Assembly: GCA_951804985.1 (NCBI GenBank)
Contig: OX638130.1
Span: 38,454,751 to 38,518,750 of the forward strand
Length of the DNA: 64,000 nt
DNA from: Dryomyza anilis
Lineage: Eukaryota > Arthropoda > Insecta > Diptera > Dryomyzidae
Direction: 5' to 3'
A program made the position numbers and the translations under genes. Shown here one piece after another: positions 1-12,704 of this stretch (within the stretch, counting starts at the first letter, position 1; each line of letters begins with the position of its first letter). The notes below the pieces were generated by a model, which made no database searches, was not told the origin of the DNA, and worked only from the letters and a program-made list of their open reading frames with translations.

Positions 1-480
<480 letters not shown>

Positions 481-1140
481 GTTGATTGCTGTCGGTTTGA
501 ATTATTAAGAGTTTGACCAATTTAAATTGTTAGTTTTGTGTTTGTAGGCTCTTTTGGTCTGATATTATTAATTGTAAATAAAAAAAAACTTTATTTCATA
601 TCCTTTCCCGACGTTTCGTTGGTTTTATTCCAACAACTTCAGGGTTGAATTTTCTTAAATTTAGTTTCTAGTTTACATTTAGGAGAATAATAACATTAAT
701 TTAAAAAAAAAAAAAAAATTTTACATCATTATTTACACTAAACGATTAACAACACTTAACATGGACTAGTTTTGTGAACTTTTACAAAACTAATTTTTGT
801 TTAATTGTTTATTTTCTTTAATTGCGTTTCTGTGCAATGAAAAAACTATAAATTTTAAAAAAACATTAAAATGCAATTTAAGGAAATATTTTTTGTTAAT
901 TTAAGAGTACTTAAAGTAAATCTTTTAACTAACTTTTAAGAAATTTTATCGTTAAGACAAAAAAAAAATATTTTTTTTTAAGTTAATTTTTCTTGTATAA
1001 AATATACATATATGTATTGCTAAATATTAGGAGCGAATTTTTAAACGTCTTCCTTTGATTAGTGTTCGATGAGAAAGGCTGTTGCTAGACAGATTTTACA
1101 AGATCATTGTTGCTAACCGTAAAAAACTAATATGTAAAAA
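481..1140. other. AT-rich spacer, no gene seen
   Basis: No coding potential is visible. There are poly-A/T runs near 580 and 700. A slightly GC-richer stretch at about 605-650 (CCCGACGTTTCGTTGG followed by AACAACTTCAGGG) contains a weak inverted repeat, GTTGG against CCAAC, and may be a TE end. I cannot assign it. Confidence 0.5.
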
Positions 1141-1204
1141 AAACTGACCACAAGCAGGCCCGTGCGCAGGATTTGCTCGTGGGGCCTTCATATAAAATCT
1201 GTAC

Positions 1205-1510
1205 ATATTAATAATAATAGATTGGCACTACAGTCCTATAAGAACTTTGGCCGAGCTCTCTCACCATTGCGTGTTATATTTGTACTCAAAATGGTGGGCC
1301 CTACAGTTTATTGCCGAATCCGAACGGTGGGTGAGAGCTTTTCATAGGCAATGTTTTACTCTCATAGGTTTGCCATTTACTGCCGAGAGGTAGCGCAGTA
1401 TAGAAAAATGTTTCTATGAAAAGATGTTGTTAGCCCCAGTCTAGGCTTGAACCGGGGACCTTTCGGCTCGCAGTCCAACGCACTAACCACTGACCTACCG
1501 CGGCTACAGG
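1205..1510 (-). mobile_element. tRNA-derived SINE (family A), minus orientation
   Basis: On the minus strand the element starts near 1510 with GCCGCGGTAG and an A-box-like TAGGTCAGTGG, followed by a perfect RNA polymerase III B box GGTTCAAGCC (near 1445-1455). A tRNA-unrelated body of about 230 bp and a tail ending in CCAATCTATTATTATT follow. The same head, body and tail occur at 21519-21822, 34878-35189 and, truncated, at 39796-39888 and 41284-41410. The empty site is the paralog at about 13975. No clean TSD was found here. Confidence 0.85.
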
Positions 1511-1559
1511 ATTGTAATAAATATATGTAATCGTTTAATAAATACCACAGACTATTGGA

Positions 1560-1745
1560 AACTTAAATCAGTCCTGAAATTAATCCTAAATTTAATGTAA
1601 CAGTCACTGATTTTACTCTCGAAGGTCATCTACCAAGAGGAAGCGCGGTGTAGAAAAACATTTTCTATTTTTTTTTTTTATTTTGCATTCGCAGTGTCGT
1701 TTCGGCTTGTAATCCACCACACTAACCTTCTGAGTCACCGACATA
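1560..1745 (-). mobile_element. Diverged SINE-like unit (family B) inside the TIR element
   Basis: This stretch matches 14095-14270. The body segment CCAAGAGGAAGCGCGGTG resembles the family A segment CCGAGAGGTAGCGCAGT. On the minus strand the far end (1680-1740) still looks tRNA-like, with TCAGAAGGTTAGTGTGG, but the B box is degraded here. It is either a second, older SINE subfamily or a SINE captured by the TIR element before that element multiplied. Confidence 0.55.
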
Positions 1746-1935
1746 TTATATGATAATGCATATTTTATATCGTTATAGCGTAATTATTTTAAATTTTCTC
1801 AAACAAATTTTACAAATGACATATATCAAAACATAAAAGCAACGTAAAATGATTTTGAAAAAATCTATTTTATTAGAAAGCTCCAATTTTCCTCTAAAAA
1901 TATGACAAATTAAAAATTTCCCAAAGAAAACTGTT

Positions 1936-2752
1936 TTTATACCCTACACCTATGAGGTACGGGTATATTAACTTTGTGCATATATTGTAACGCCCCTTAG
2001 GATGCGTGTCCGGTATGGAAAAGAATATATATTCTTGATCAGCATCACTACCCGAGTCCGTTTAGCCATGTCCGTCTGTCTGTCTGTCCGTCTTGCTGTC
2101 CGAATACAGAATAACTTGAGAAATACTGATCAGAATGCGATGAAATTTCGTCTCAATATATTTTAGCCAAAAGTAGGAACTGAGTTTGAAAATGAGCCAA
2201 ATCGGTCAACGGACACGCCCACCTCCCATACAAGTCACTTTTATATAACTCTTTCGGAACTAATAACTCGAAAAGTATTCAAGGTATTGTTATAAAATTT
2301 AAAACGTATTGTTAGAATTCACCTAAAAATATGTGGTCCAAAAATGGGCGTGATCCGCCCACTTTTTTTTTTCATTATTTCCCAGGTTTTCATTGTGGAA
2401 ATTTGATCCGTAAATTATTAAAATCAAATCTATAAAATATTAACCTTTCAAAATTTTAAATATAGGCGTGGTTCTCCCAATTATATTTTTTAATTTTTTT
2501 TTTTAGTTTATACTTTTATATAAATTTTTAATTTATGGGGATATAAGACGTAAATTTCTGATATATGAATAATATTCTGAGGGTGGGGAGGTTCAGCATT
2601 TTTAAAAACTTTAAAATTAAGGTATGCAAATAAATATCCCACATTAATATCCCCACCAAAGGTGTAGGGTATTCCATAGTCGGGCCCGACCGACTATAAA
2701 AATCCGCCCCATGTGACCGAACTTACCCATGTGACCTAACTTTCCCAACACG
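1936..2752 (+). mobile_element. DINE-1/INE-1-like (Helentron-type) non-autonomous repeat, copy A
   Basis: It begins with TATACCCTACACC and contains the fly DINE-type core ATATATATTCTTGATCAGCA followed by a (GTCTGTCC)n microsatellite. It ends with the palindromic AGTCGGGCCCGACCGACT and then CATGTGACCTAACTTTCCC. The same family is at 52076-52840 (plus), and at 6579-7014 plus 13380-13660 (minus, split). Compared with the empty site at about 14462, it sits between T residues with no obvious TSD, as expected for Helentrons. It has no coding capacity. The class assignment rests on recalled similarity to Drosophila INE-1. Confidence 0.75.
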
Positions 2753-3117
2753 TTTGTACTAATTTTCTCTGAAAACTTAAAAACATTGTAATATTCGTCA
2801 TTTAAGTAAAAAAGAAATCGTATTCGTAAGACAATTTTAATATAATAGTTTTCGTAAGGAGCGTCGATCTGTCATTATTTCAGAAAATCGGTATCTGACG
2901 AGGCCTAAACTAGGTAAGATATCGGGTGTACGGTCTTCTTATAACGGAGTTTCCTTCAGGAACTTTTGAAGGGTCATTAGTTCCCGGTTGGGCCATTTTT
3001 CATAGTCTTGTTAGGCTCCGAGCAAATTGGTTTAATCGTAATGAATACAGTTTCCATTAATAAAAATACGTATAACTTTTTTTAAAATTGCCCCATAGTG
3101 CAAGAAATCAACAATAA

Positions 3118-3562
3118 TAAATGAGACGCAAGACAATTCCGCGCACTAAGCAATTTGTTAGAAAGAGCCGGAAGTTCATTCAGCGCACTAAGCAATGTGC
3201 GAGAAAGAGATGGAAGATGAGCACATTATGTGCGAATGAGATGCCAATAGCATGCGTCATTCACGAAACATGTCGAAGCTTTTCGAAACGTGACGAACTG
3301 ATGCATGCAGTATTTAAAGGCGCCTTAATTGAGGCACAGATCTTCAGTAGTGATTGGAAAGTGGTCGAGTGCATTTCGTGTGTGATCAATGTCAAATTAA
3401 ATAGTGGACATGCAGCAGTTGTTAGAATTTATTGGTTATTAAATTGAATTAATAAAATTAATTGTTATAATTTAAACCAAACAAAAGATTGTTTTTATTT
3501 GTACACAATCCAGAGATACGAACTTGTAGAACAGTTTTCCGTAGACTGAATTTTCGTAATAA
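3118..3562 (+). mobile_element. LTR remnant of the Leu-primed LTR element found at 60.9-63.4 kb
   Basis: Segments TGATTGGAAAGTGGTCGAGTG, TGTGATCAATGTCAA, AATTTAAACCAAACA and CGAACTTGTAGAACA occur in the same order on the minus strand between 61330 and 61080, where the LTR ends beside a primer-binding site. This copy has no PBS after its degraded end (CGTAATA near 3556), so it is a solo or truncated LTR. Its left boundary is approximate. The 108-codon frame inside it is not a gene. It preserves the empty site for the hAT-like insertion at 61366-63383. Confidence 0.75.
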
Positions 3563-3566
3563 TATA

Positions 3567-4744
3567 CAAAACTAACAATGTATTGAAAAAGGCTTTGAAA
3601 AATATTCGAAATTTATATAACTTGAGAAAATATTCAATAAAACCAATCGATTTCATTTGAAATTTGTACTTACATTTCATAATTCGAACAGAAAATCGCA
3701 GTCGAAAATTGTTCCATTGTTTTGTGAAAATTTATTTTTTCAACTTCAAAATTCAAATATTATATACCAATTTATTTGTTAATGTATATTTCTTTGGTAA
3801 ACAATTTTTTTTTCAATAAATAAGGGTGTTTTTGAAATATGAAAACAAACAAATTAAAATGTTAGCAGTACTATTTCCGAACACTGCAGTCTTATTGAAA
3901 AGGTAATAAAATTGCCAACATTTTGTTTTTATAGTGGTCATCTTTAAACAAAGTTTTTATCAACAGGATAATCTCAAAAAGCAATGGCGAAAGTCGACTT
4001 TAAAATTAAAATCATCTTTTTGACGTTTTATTATTTATGAAAATTGTCAAAAATGTAGACTTTGATTTTAAACATGACTTTAAATTTTCTTTGAATTTGA
4101 AATGAAAATGCATGTGGCACATATTTTTACAAATTCAAATGCGGATATTGCGGTCAAAGCAAATATTGAAAAAAAAATCCCGTAAATTTAAAAATTCTCT
4201 GATTTATGACAAACCAAAAAAATTAACAAATTTTCAGTTATAAAATAAATTTTGGACATTTTGATAAGCTAGTTTCTGGAAATATTACAATTCGGTTTCA
4301 TGAGACCATCTTCTTAAATAGAAAACATGAATCAGGTCGAAAATAAGGATTTATAAATTGTAAAGTTGCGGTGAAAGTAAAGTGTTAGATCTAGCCCAAC
4401 AATCAATAAAATATGTGTCAAAAAATTTAATATATTTCATATTTTCAAAAAGTAAAGATGAGATTTAAACTGAAATCATTAAAGTTCCAAATTAAATCGA
4501 AGAAATGGGAATAAAAAAAGAAAATAAACGAGCGAAGGACTCTTGAAACCCGTATAGAAAAATATAATACAATTTTATCAAAAGGATGTAATCCTTCAAA
4601 CTGCCCAGAGCTGGGTTTAGATTTACCATTTTTGGTTGATATAAAATCCATTTTTCGAAAAAAATTGAAATATTGTTAAACTGAATTAAAATAAGCGATA
4701 GTTGGATTAGTGTTATCAAAAATGTTAGAAGAAATGGTGTCCAA
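3567..4744. other. AT-rich spacer, nothing recognised
   Basis: There is only short random-looking open frame content. I see no TIRs, LTRs, tRNA-like boxes or family motifs. Confidence 0.5.
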
Positions 4745-4858
4745 CGGCTGATGGTAGGCTGGAAGTAAATATTGTTGCAAACAAACGTTTTTCAACACAA
4801 GAAAAAAAAATGTTATGCAATGAACATTTTTGTGAAGAAAGTATACATTTGTTTGAAG
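4745..4858 (+). repeat. Dispersed repeat, inverted partner at 20785-20900
   Basis: The sequence with GTAAATATTGTT, TTTTTCAACACAA, TTATGCAATGAACATTTTTG and GAAAGTATACATTTG is matched in reverse complement at 20785-20900. The partner ends in a short TA-rich stretch exactly where this copy runs into the 1.1-kb microsatellite. Confidence 0.8.
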
Positions 4859-5765
4859 TATATATATAGATATATATATAGATATTTATATAGATATATA
4901 TATAGATATATATATATAGATATATATATATATAGATATATATATATAGATATATATATAGATATATATATAGATATATATATAGATATATATATGTAGA
5001 TATATATATAGATATATATATAGATATATATATATAGATATATATATAGATATATATATAGATATATATATAGATATATATATAGATATATATATAGATA
5101 TATATATAGATATATATATAGATATATATATATAGATATATATATATAGATATATATATAGATATATATATAGATATATATATATAGATATATATATAGA
5201 TATATATATATAGATATATATATAGATATATATATATAGATATATATATAGATATATATATAGATATATATATATAGATATATATATAGATATATATATA
5301 GATATATATATATAGATATATATATAGATATAGATATATATATAGATATATATATAGATATATATATAGATATATATATAGATATATATATAGATATATA
5401 TATAGATATATATATAGATATATATATAGATATATATATAGATATATATATAGATATATATATAGATATATATATAGATATATATATAGATATATATATA
5501 GATATATATATAGATATATATATAGATATATATATAGATATATATATATAGATATATATATAGATATATATATATATAGATATATATATATATATAGATA
5601 TATATATAGATATATATATATATATAGATATATAGATATATATATATATATAGATATATATATAGATATATGTATATATATATAGATATATGTATATATA
5701 TATAGATATATATATAGATATATGTATATATATAGATATATATATAGATATATATATATATATAG

Positions 5766-5857
<92 letters not shown>

Positions 5858-5898
5858 ATATATATATATCTATATATATCTATATATATATCTATATA

Positions 5899-5958
<60 letters not shown>
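4857..5958. repeat. 1.1-kb TATATATAGA microsatellite with an inverted end
   Basis: This is a decamer-type array (TATATATAGA with 8- to 14-bp variants), regular from 4857 to about 5765, followed by pure (TA)n. At about 5855-5905 short units appear in the opposite orientation (TCTATATATA). The array is therefore partly palindromic. A 390-codon minus-strand Tyr/Ile/Ser frame spanning it is an artefact of the repeat. Confidence 0.95.
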
Positions 5959-5959
<1 letters not shown>

Positions 5960-5961
<2 letters not shown>

Positions 5962-6578
5962 AAATTCCATATAGGGGAATTCCACAATTGTGGGTAATTT
6001 CAGTCTTAGTGGGTTATCGGGGAATGGTCCACTTTTGGCGGGGAATTTTCTGCATTTTTAAGGATTAGAATATAGGGGCATATTCCAACTTTTGATCGAA
6101 TTTCATAGGAACATTTTAATACAAAAGTTTTTACTATTACATTCGATATCGTTGTACAATAAATAATTTTTGAAATGAATTGAAACAGCATGCTTTAGCT
6201 TCAACGCTTTCAATTCGTTTGGAAAATAATAAATTCAAAATCGTTTGTTTAGAATTTTGCAGGTAAAACGGATTCGATCGAAAACTGAAACATGCCTTTA
6301 TATTCCAATCATGTGAAAGATCATAATTTGACTTCTAATAAACACAATCTATTAAATACGATTTCTAGATCTAGATAAATTCCTTTAACATTTTTTGAAG
6401 GTATCTGATGTTATGTTTTTAAATAAAGGATACATTTTTACTTTATGTAAGACCTGCAAATTTGACTTGCCCTTTAATAGTTGAAAAAATATTGTTTTCA
6501 ATATTTTAAAGATTGCGATTATTGGCAATTTAAAATTTCAAAACTAAAAATATCAATGACAAAAATATAGTAAAAAAA
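5960..6578. other. Spacer, nothing recognised
   Basis: The first 100 bases are richer in G (GGGGAATTCC-type motifs); the rest is AT-rich. No gene or TE hallmark is visible. Confidence 0.5.
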
Positions 6579-7014
6579 CGAGTTGGGAAAGTTAAGTCGC
6601 ATGGGTAAGTTCGGTCACATGGGACGGACTTTTATAGTCGGTCGGGCCCGACTATGGAATACCCTACACCCTTAGGGATATTGAATTGTATGCCTTAATT
6701 TTAAAGTTCTGAATTATGCTGAACCCTCAGAATATTATTCAAATATCAGAAATGTGTTTTATATCCCCATAATTTAAAAAATTGATATAAAAGTATAAAA
6801 TATCTAATAAAAAAATTTAGAAAAATAAAAGTGGGCAGACCACGCCTATATTTAAAATTTTGTAAGGCAAATATTTCATAGATTTGATTTTAATAATTTT
6901 CGGCTAAAATTTTCACTATCGGCTAAAATTTTCACTTTGGACCACATATTTTTAGGGGAATTCTTATAATACGTTTTAAATTTGATAAGTATATCTTAAA
7001 TATTTTTCGAGTTT
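6579..7014 (-). mobile_element. DINE-like repeat copy C, 3' half (split)
   Basis: The reverse complement matches the right half of copies A and B: CGAGTTGGGAAAGTTA start, GGTCACATGGG, and the CGGTCGGGCCCGACTAT palindrome. It breaks off at 7014 within the segment ATTCGAGTTATTAGTTCC of the intact copies. The other half resumes at 13380, so about 6.4 kb was inserted. Confidence 0.85.
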
Positions 7015-7182
7015 CGAGCAAGGTTGCCAACCGAAAAATCACACGAAAAATCACTAAATCACACAGAAATCACTCGTGCGACTTTTTCATGAAAAAGACT
7101 CATATTGAGAAAAATCACAGTGCGATAAATCACACAAAAATCTCATATCGTGATAAATCACACGAAAATCACCCACATATAC
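7015..7182. repeat. ATCACACG-type short repeats, left block
   Basis: Many irregular copies of (A)AATCACACGAAA are present. They begin after GCAAGGTTGCCAACCG, a motif that resembles some hAT terminal sequences. The same repeat is present in a longer block at 13085-13345 on the other side of the LINE, so the two blocks were probably one array or the subterminal zones of one element. Confidence 0.8.
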
Positions 7183-7574
7183 TAGAATATAAAATTCATA
7201 ATAATAGTAGTAATTTTATTTTTTGCAAATAGTTTTCTTCCTATTATTCCAATTCAATAATTAACTTATTTATTTTTCTTACCTATAGGTACATAAACAA
7301 ATATTTAATTATAGGATAAAATATATACAAAATAAAATACATTTGTAATACATTATGTAATCATTTAATGCTTCATTTTCTCTCTTTTTAATTTCTTCAA
7401 AGCACTTGCAATTTTCAGTTAGTCGTTTGGCTTGTTGTAATGCCGAAAACATATATGTAGAAAGGCGGTTTCTACTTGTAGAACTGTTTGCGAAAAAAAA
7501 TTACATGTAATCGCATTTTCGATATTTTTATTATTTTATACAGAAATAAAAACATATACATCATTTTTGGCAGA
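7183..7574. other. AT-rich spacer between the satellite and the LINE
   Basis: No coding signal is present. It presumably belongs to the same host element as the ATCACACG blocks. Confidence 0.4.
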
Positions 7575-7960
7575 AATCCTCTTACCAAATCCTCCTAGTG
7601 GGTGCCGATTGGTAATAATCACTACAGTGGTCTCCAATGTAATGAACATTGTTGATGGTGATTAGCTAAAGTCAGGTGTCAGTCCCTAGTGTTTTTTACT
7701 GTTCAATAGTACAGCACCAGGTAATGGCACTTGATCATAGGTTTTGAGGTACCCCCGCCCCTCTTTTCCCGATCCCTCTTCCTTTCTCTTCCCTGGACTG
7801 GATTAAGATTCCGTGTCGATAATCTGCTAGATTGTGTGGGCCCAGTTTAAAAATATCACAGTCCTGATACCTGGCGCCCTCCGGAATAACCAGCCTTACC
7901 CGCATATACGGATCTCTGTGCAGGTAGACCTAGCCTTCTCCGACACTCGTGGGAACAAAC

Positions 7961-9418
7961 ATGAATTCAAACACACAAACAAAACAAACAGAACAACAGA
8001 ACACAACAAACAACAACGGCAACAACCAGGACGGTAACAAGGACAACGGCACGGACAAAGAGAACGGCTCTCAAAATACCGATAGGAAGTACGGACTCTG
8101 AGCCCGCTTCCACCAGCAAGGCCGCAAGGACAGTGGTTTTTAGACCTGGTCCAGGTGGCAACACGACATCGAAGCTAGCGAAGACAGTGGCTGTTAAGCC
8201 TGGTCCAAGCAACGCTTCAAAAGCAGCAACGATCCTGAGTGCAAAAACCTCGCATGTGACTAGCCAGTCGGCCTCGAGCTCTCGGCAACTCACTCCCGGG
8301 CGTAAGGCATACTCGGATCGACGCGCTGCCTTCAGAACGATAAACAGGATCAGCCGGATCTCAGAAAATAAACGTACTGACCAACAGACATTGTTCTTGG
8401 ATTGGGCTAAGGGCCTCGTAGGCGACCTCCCACCAAAACCAGCTCAAGACTAGATGCTAACGAAGCGTCAAAGGTCTACTGAAGAGGCTAAACCTGAGCC
8501 AAAGAAGCCGAGAGTAGAGTCCACTAATATTAGGAGACCCTTCAGTGAAGTACTGAAGGACAATCTTGTGGCAGCTGTGATCGACAGAAATGACGCCGAC
8601 GGTAGCATCACCCCAGAGAATTGGAGAATTGTGGTGGAGAACTCTCCTCTCAATTCCTCTCCCTCATCTTGGAGCACATAGGACCAACACTTTCATGCAG
8701 GGATGCCGAATGGCACCAGGGGCATGTTAAACTTATTACATGCGCTGATCAGAGGTCACTTGACCTCTATAAGATAAGCGTGGGTAAAATTGGTGAAATC
8801 TGGCCTGGAGCGAAGCTGGAGGTCATTGAGAGGGACCAGATCCCAAACAGACCCAGAACTCGCTGCTGGATTCCTGCGGAGCTGTCGGATCACGCCTCGA
8901 TACTGAAAATTATCAGTATCTGCAATCCGCAGCTTCCAACCCACAATTGGAAGATAGCCAAGCTGGAGGAGGCAACTGGTCGCAGACGCCATGCACTCAT
9001 AGTGGTGAATGCGGAATCCCTGGCACCTCTAGCTACCACCGACGGGGAGATCAACTATGGTCGGGTCGATAACTTTGAAGGTATATCACCAAGATAGGAG
9101 TTGCACCAATCCACAGAGCTCCAAGTACCCTCTGGTGAAAAGCAAAACAGTGGGTGCACAGATGGTATAAAGCCAGCTGAGGAGGAGAACACGGCTGTGG
9201 TAGTGGACACAGAATGCACGGATGCGGTGGTGAACACTTGGGTGTTCTTACTGGCTCCATATATGGATGAAGATTTATCTTCATCGAATACGGAAGGACT
9301 AAATGTGAGCCATCTGTTTCTCGACGAGGACTCATTGTTGTCGAATACGGACGATGAGGTCGACGTCACAATGATTGATAGGTCTGTGGGGGACGGTAGC
9401 ACTAATGCTCCGCCTTAG
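7961..9418 (+). pseudogene. LINE ORF1 (gag-like) relic
   Basis: The ATG at 7961 opens an Asn/Gln/Thr-rich N-terminus that stops at about 8101. The relic continues in a second frame (8133-8453, an in-frame TAG, then 8454-8681). It then continues in a third frame (8621-9097, a TAG, then to 9418). The 8621-9097 part contains a folded-looking segment with RTRCWIP, ILKIISICNPQLPTHNWK and RRHALIVVN, which I recognise as similar to the DUF4780-like domain of LOA-type ORF1 proteins. ORF1 proteins bind the element RNA. At least two frameshifts and two stops make it non-functional. Confidence 0.75.
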
Positions 9419-10384
9419 TGAAAGGTGTGAGGACCTAGTCCTAATTCAAGAGCCATGGATTATTGGTAACCAGATCCATGGACTCAGGGCACAAAATTAC
9501 AATATCATCTATGTAAGAGACAAAGGTAAACCCAGGTCTTGTATTCTTGCAAAGAAAACACATAATATTTTCCTTCTATCTAATTACAGTGACTTAGATA
9601 TAGTCGTAACCAATATGGAGTCCGGCATCATTTCATATTGTTTAATCTCGGCGTATCTTGCACATGATCTGCAAGGAACCTTTCCGCCGGAGAACCTGCG
9701 GAAGGCCATTGGAGATGCAGAACTAAATCGCACGGAGATAATTTTAGGCAGCGACGCCAACTCGCACCATACAATTTCGGGTAGTACTGATATCAATATT
9801 AGAGGTGAGTTACTTTTTCATTACATAATGGCCACAAACCTTACAATATGCAACACTGGGTCGGAACCAACCTTTATTACAAAAAAATAGGAGAGAAGTT
9901 TTAGACATTACACTTATCTCTGACTTAACATCGCAAAAAGTCATAGACTGGAGAGTGTCAAAGGAGCTGACCATCGTTATATTCAGTTTAGTATAAACGA
10001 TCAGTCACCAGCTCCACCTCTCTCTCTGAATTACAGGAAAACGAACTGGGCACGATACAATGAAATCGTGACAGCAAATCTGTCGATCATAAATCCGAAA
10101 CCTCCTGATGGTGTAGCGGACCTTGACCTACTCGTGGACTCACTCACAGATACACTCAATTCAGCGCAATCAAAAACATGCCCAACTAACAGACATATTG
10201 CGAAAATTAGACCACACTGGTGGTCACCTAACATCAGAACCCTGCGTGGTTATAGTAGGGCATTTTTTAATAAAGCTAAGTACACTAGATTATTAGATGA
10301 CTGGGAGTGCTACAAGGTCAGTCTTCGGACATATAAGTCGGCAATCAGGAAAGCCAAGCGTGACTCATGGAGACTATTCTGTGG

Positions 10385-10456
10385 GAAAATGAATGAAACA
10401 TCCCAAGCATCGAGAGTAAGGAAAATGAATGAAACATCCCAAGCATCGAGAGTAAG
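10385..10456 (+). repeat. 36-bp exact tandem duplication inside ORF2
   Basis: The unit coding for MNETSQASRVRK is present twice in frame (10385-10420 and 10421-10456). Confidence 0.95.
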
Positions 10457-12704
10457 GAAAATACTATCCACTAGACCCACCATTCCAAGTTATCTTACTT
10501 ATCCTGATGGTACCTGGACAACATGCTGTACCGAATCCATTGAACTTCTTATGGACACTCACTTCCCTGGAAGTACAAAACATATCTCTGGTCTACCACT
10601 CCCTACCTGTCAAAGTCCTTCCAGGTCAGAGTTACTAGACCCGGAGAAGATAATTACTAACGACAAACTCAACTGGGCTATCAGTAGTTTTAAACCCTAC
10701 AAATCTCCAGGACCTGACGGGGTTATTCCCGCTGAGTTACAGCAGACACTGCAGGTTATTGCACCATGGCTAACTGTAATTTTTAAGGGTTGTTTAGATC
10801 TAACATATATTCCCTTGAAGTGGAGAGAGGTGAAAGTAGTTTTCATTCCCAAAGCAGGAAAAGGTTCTCATAGTTCTCCTAAAGACCTAAGACCAATCAG
10901 TCTTATCCTCCTTTCTTCTAAAAACTCTCGAGAGGTTGATAGACACATATCTTCGTAGTAGTATTGAACCTTCGAAAATGTCACAGGCACATCATGCACA
11001 CTGCAAGGGTAAATCTGTGGAAACATCTCTGCACCAATTAGATAAAGAAATTGAGAAATCCTTAGACTATAAAGAGTACACATTGGTTACGTTTTTAGGC
11101 ATAGAGGGGGCTTTTAACAACGTCACGCCAAATGATATACGAGCGCACTAATAAAACTGGGAGTGGAGAAGTCTTTAAGTATGTTTATACACCAAATGCT
11201 GACAAGCATGGTTATAAACTCTAAACTGGGACAATCCACTGTCGAACGTTTTGTTAGTAGAGGTACTCCACAGGGTGGAGTGCTATCTCCCCTTCTTTGG
11301 AACATTGTAGTGAATGACCTACTGTTCAAACTACAGGAAGGGGGCTGCAATGTTATTGCATATGCGGATGACGTTGCATTAATGGTCTCCGGAAGACATC
11401 TACCCACTCTAAGAGACCTGACTCAGTTTGGTCTAAGACAACTTTTTAACTGGACCTGCGGATTGGGGGTGAACCCATCCAAAACAGAACTAGTGCTATT
11501 CACCAGGAAATATAAGATTCCACATATCGACCCACCAGTCCTAAACGGAGTAAATCTTGAATTCAAAGATTCCGCAAAATACCTAGGCTTAATTCTCGAC
11601 TGTAATCTTTCCTGGAAACTAAACATATACCTGCAAAGCTGTGGGAAGAAAGTGGGGTTTAACCCCAAGTATAATGCACTGGCTATACGTCACAGTATTG
11701 CGACCCATACTTTTGTATGGAGTTTTCGTCTGGTGGACAGCAATTGAGAAAACATCTTATCTCGCCAATCTCAGTAGAGTACAAAGAAACGCCTCATTAT
11801 GCATCAGTGGTGCATTAAGAACTACGGCCTCTGACGCACTAAACATGCTTTTATATCTCATCCCAATAGACATCTTAGGAAAACAGATGGCAGCTTATAG
11901 AGCGATTCGCCTTACCGCCACAAACCAGTGGCGGAAGACACATAGTGGACACACCACACTTACAAATCTATCAACAAGGTTATCCAAAAATACCGACTAT
12001 ATGCTTCCAACTCTCGCCTTCGATAGGGGCTTTAAGGCAACTATACCATCTAGAGAAGACTGGGAAGGAGGCACTTTGACAACTGGAAACAATCTTGAAT
12101 TCTATACTGACGCTCTAAGCTGGACGGAAAGGTAGGATGTGGTGTTTTTTGTGAACAACTAAACTTAGGTATAGTCTTTAGCCTGCCGGACTACTGTAGT
12201 GTATTTCAAGCGGAAGTCATGGCTATTAAAGAGGTTCTTACCTGGCTAAGACGGAATATTGTATCCGTAAATGATATTAGTATTTTCATCGATAGTCAAG
12301 CCGCCATAAAATTCGTTATATCCGAGTCCCTCACGTCGAAAGTTGCCCACGACTGCCGCTCATCTCTCATGGAGATGGCAAACCAGTTCAACATACACCT
12401 ATATTGGGTGCCAGGGCACAGGGACATCGAAGGAAATGAGAAGGCCGACGAACTAGCTAGGAAGAACATTCAGCCTGAGATGAGTAATCTGGGTATTCCT
12501 TTATCAACTTGTAAACTCATTCTGGAGCAAGACACATTAACGAAAACAAACAAGAGGTGGGCGGGTAGTGCAACCTGCTCCACCACTCAACAAGTATGGC
12601 CTAAGTTAGACTTGAAGAGATCTAAACAACTCCTTATGACAAATAGGAAGGATGTTAGCACAATGGTTGGTGTTATTACTGGCCACTGTATAATAGGCAG
12701 ACAC

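Larger units (their letters stand above)
1165..2870 (+). repeat. Left-truncated copy of the 13692-14609 TIR element, carrying SINE and DINE insertions
   Basis: After the SINE (1205-1510) and the DINE-like repeat (1936-2752) are removed, the rest aligns in order with 13955-14608. Shared landmarks are the GGGGCCTTCATATAAAA start, the ACTCTCGAAGGTCATCTACC segment, the CAAATGACATATATCAAAAC segment, and the right end TAATATAATAGTTTTCGTAAGG near 2840. The left TIR of this copy is missing. The pair supplies empty sites for both insertions. Confidence 0.85.

Noticed and set aside
3121..3447. A 108-codon Lys/Arg-rich frame as a small protein gene
   Set aside because: It lies inside an LTR-like repeat related to 61080-63446 and has no domain.
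4813..5985. A 390-codon minus-strand frame, the second longest open frame
   Set aside because: Composed only of Tyr, Ile, Ser and Leu from the TATATATAGA array.
8967..9402. Minus-strand frames of about 70-115 codons opposite LINE ORF1
   Set aside because: Shadows of the plus-strand ORF1 relic, with no domain.
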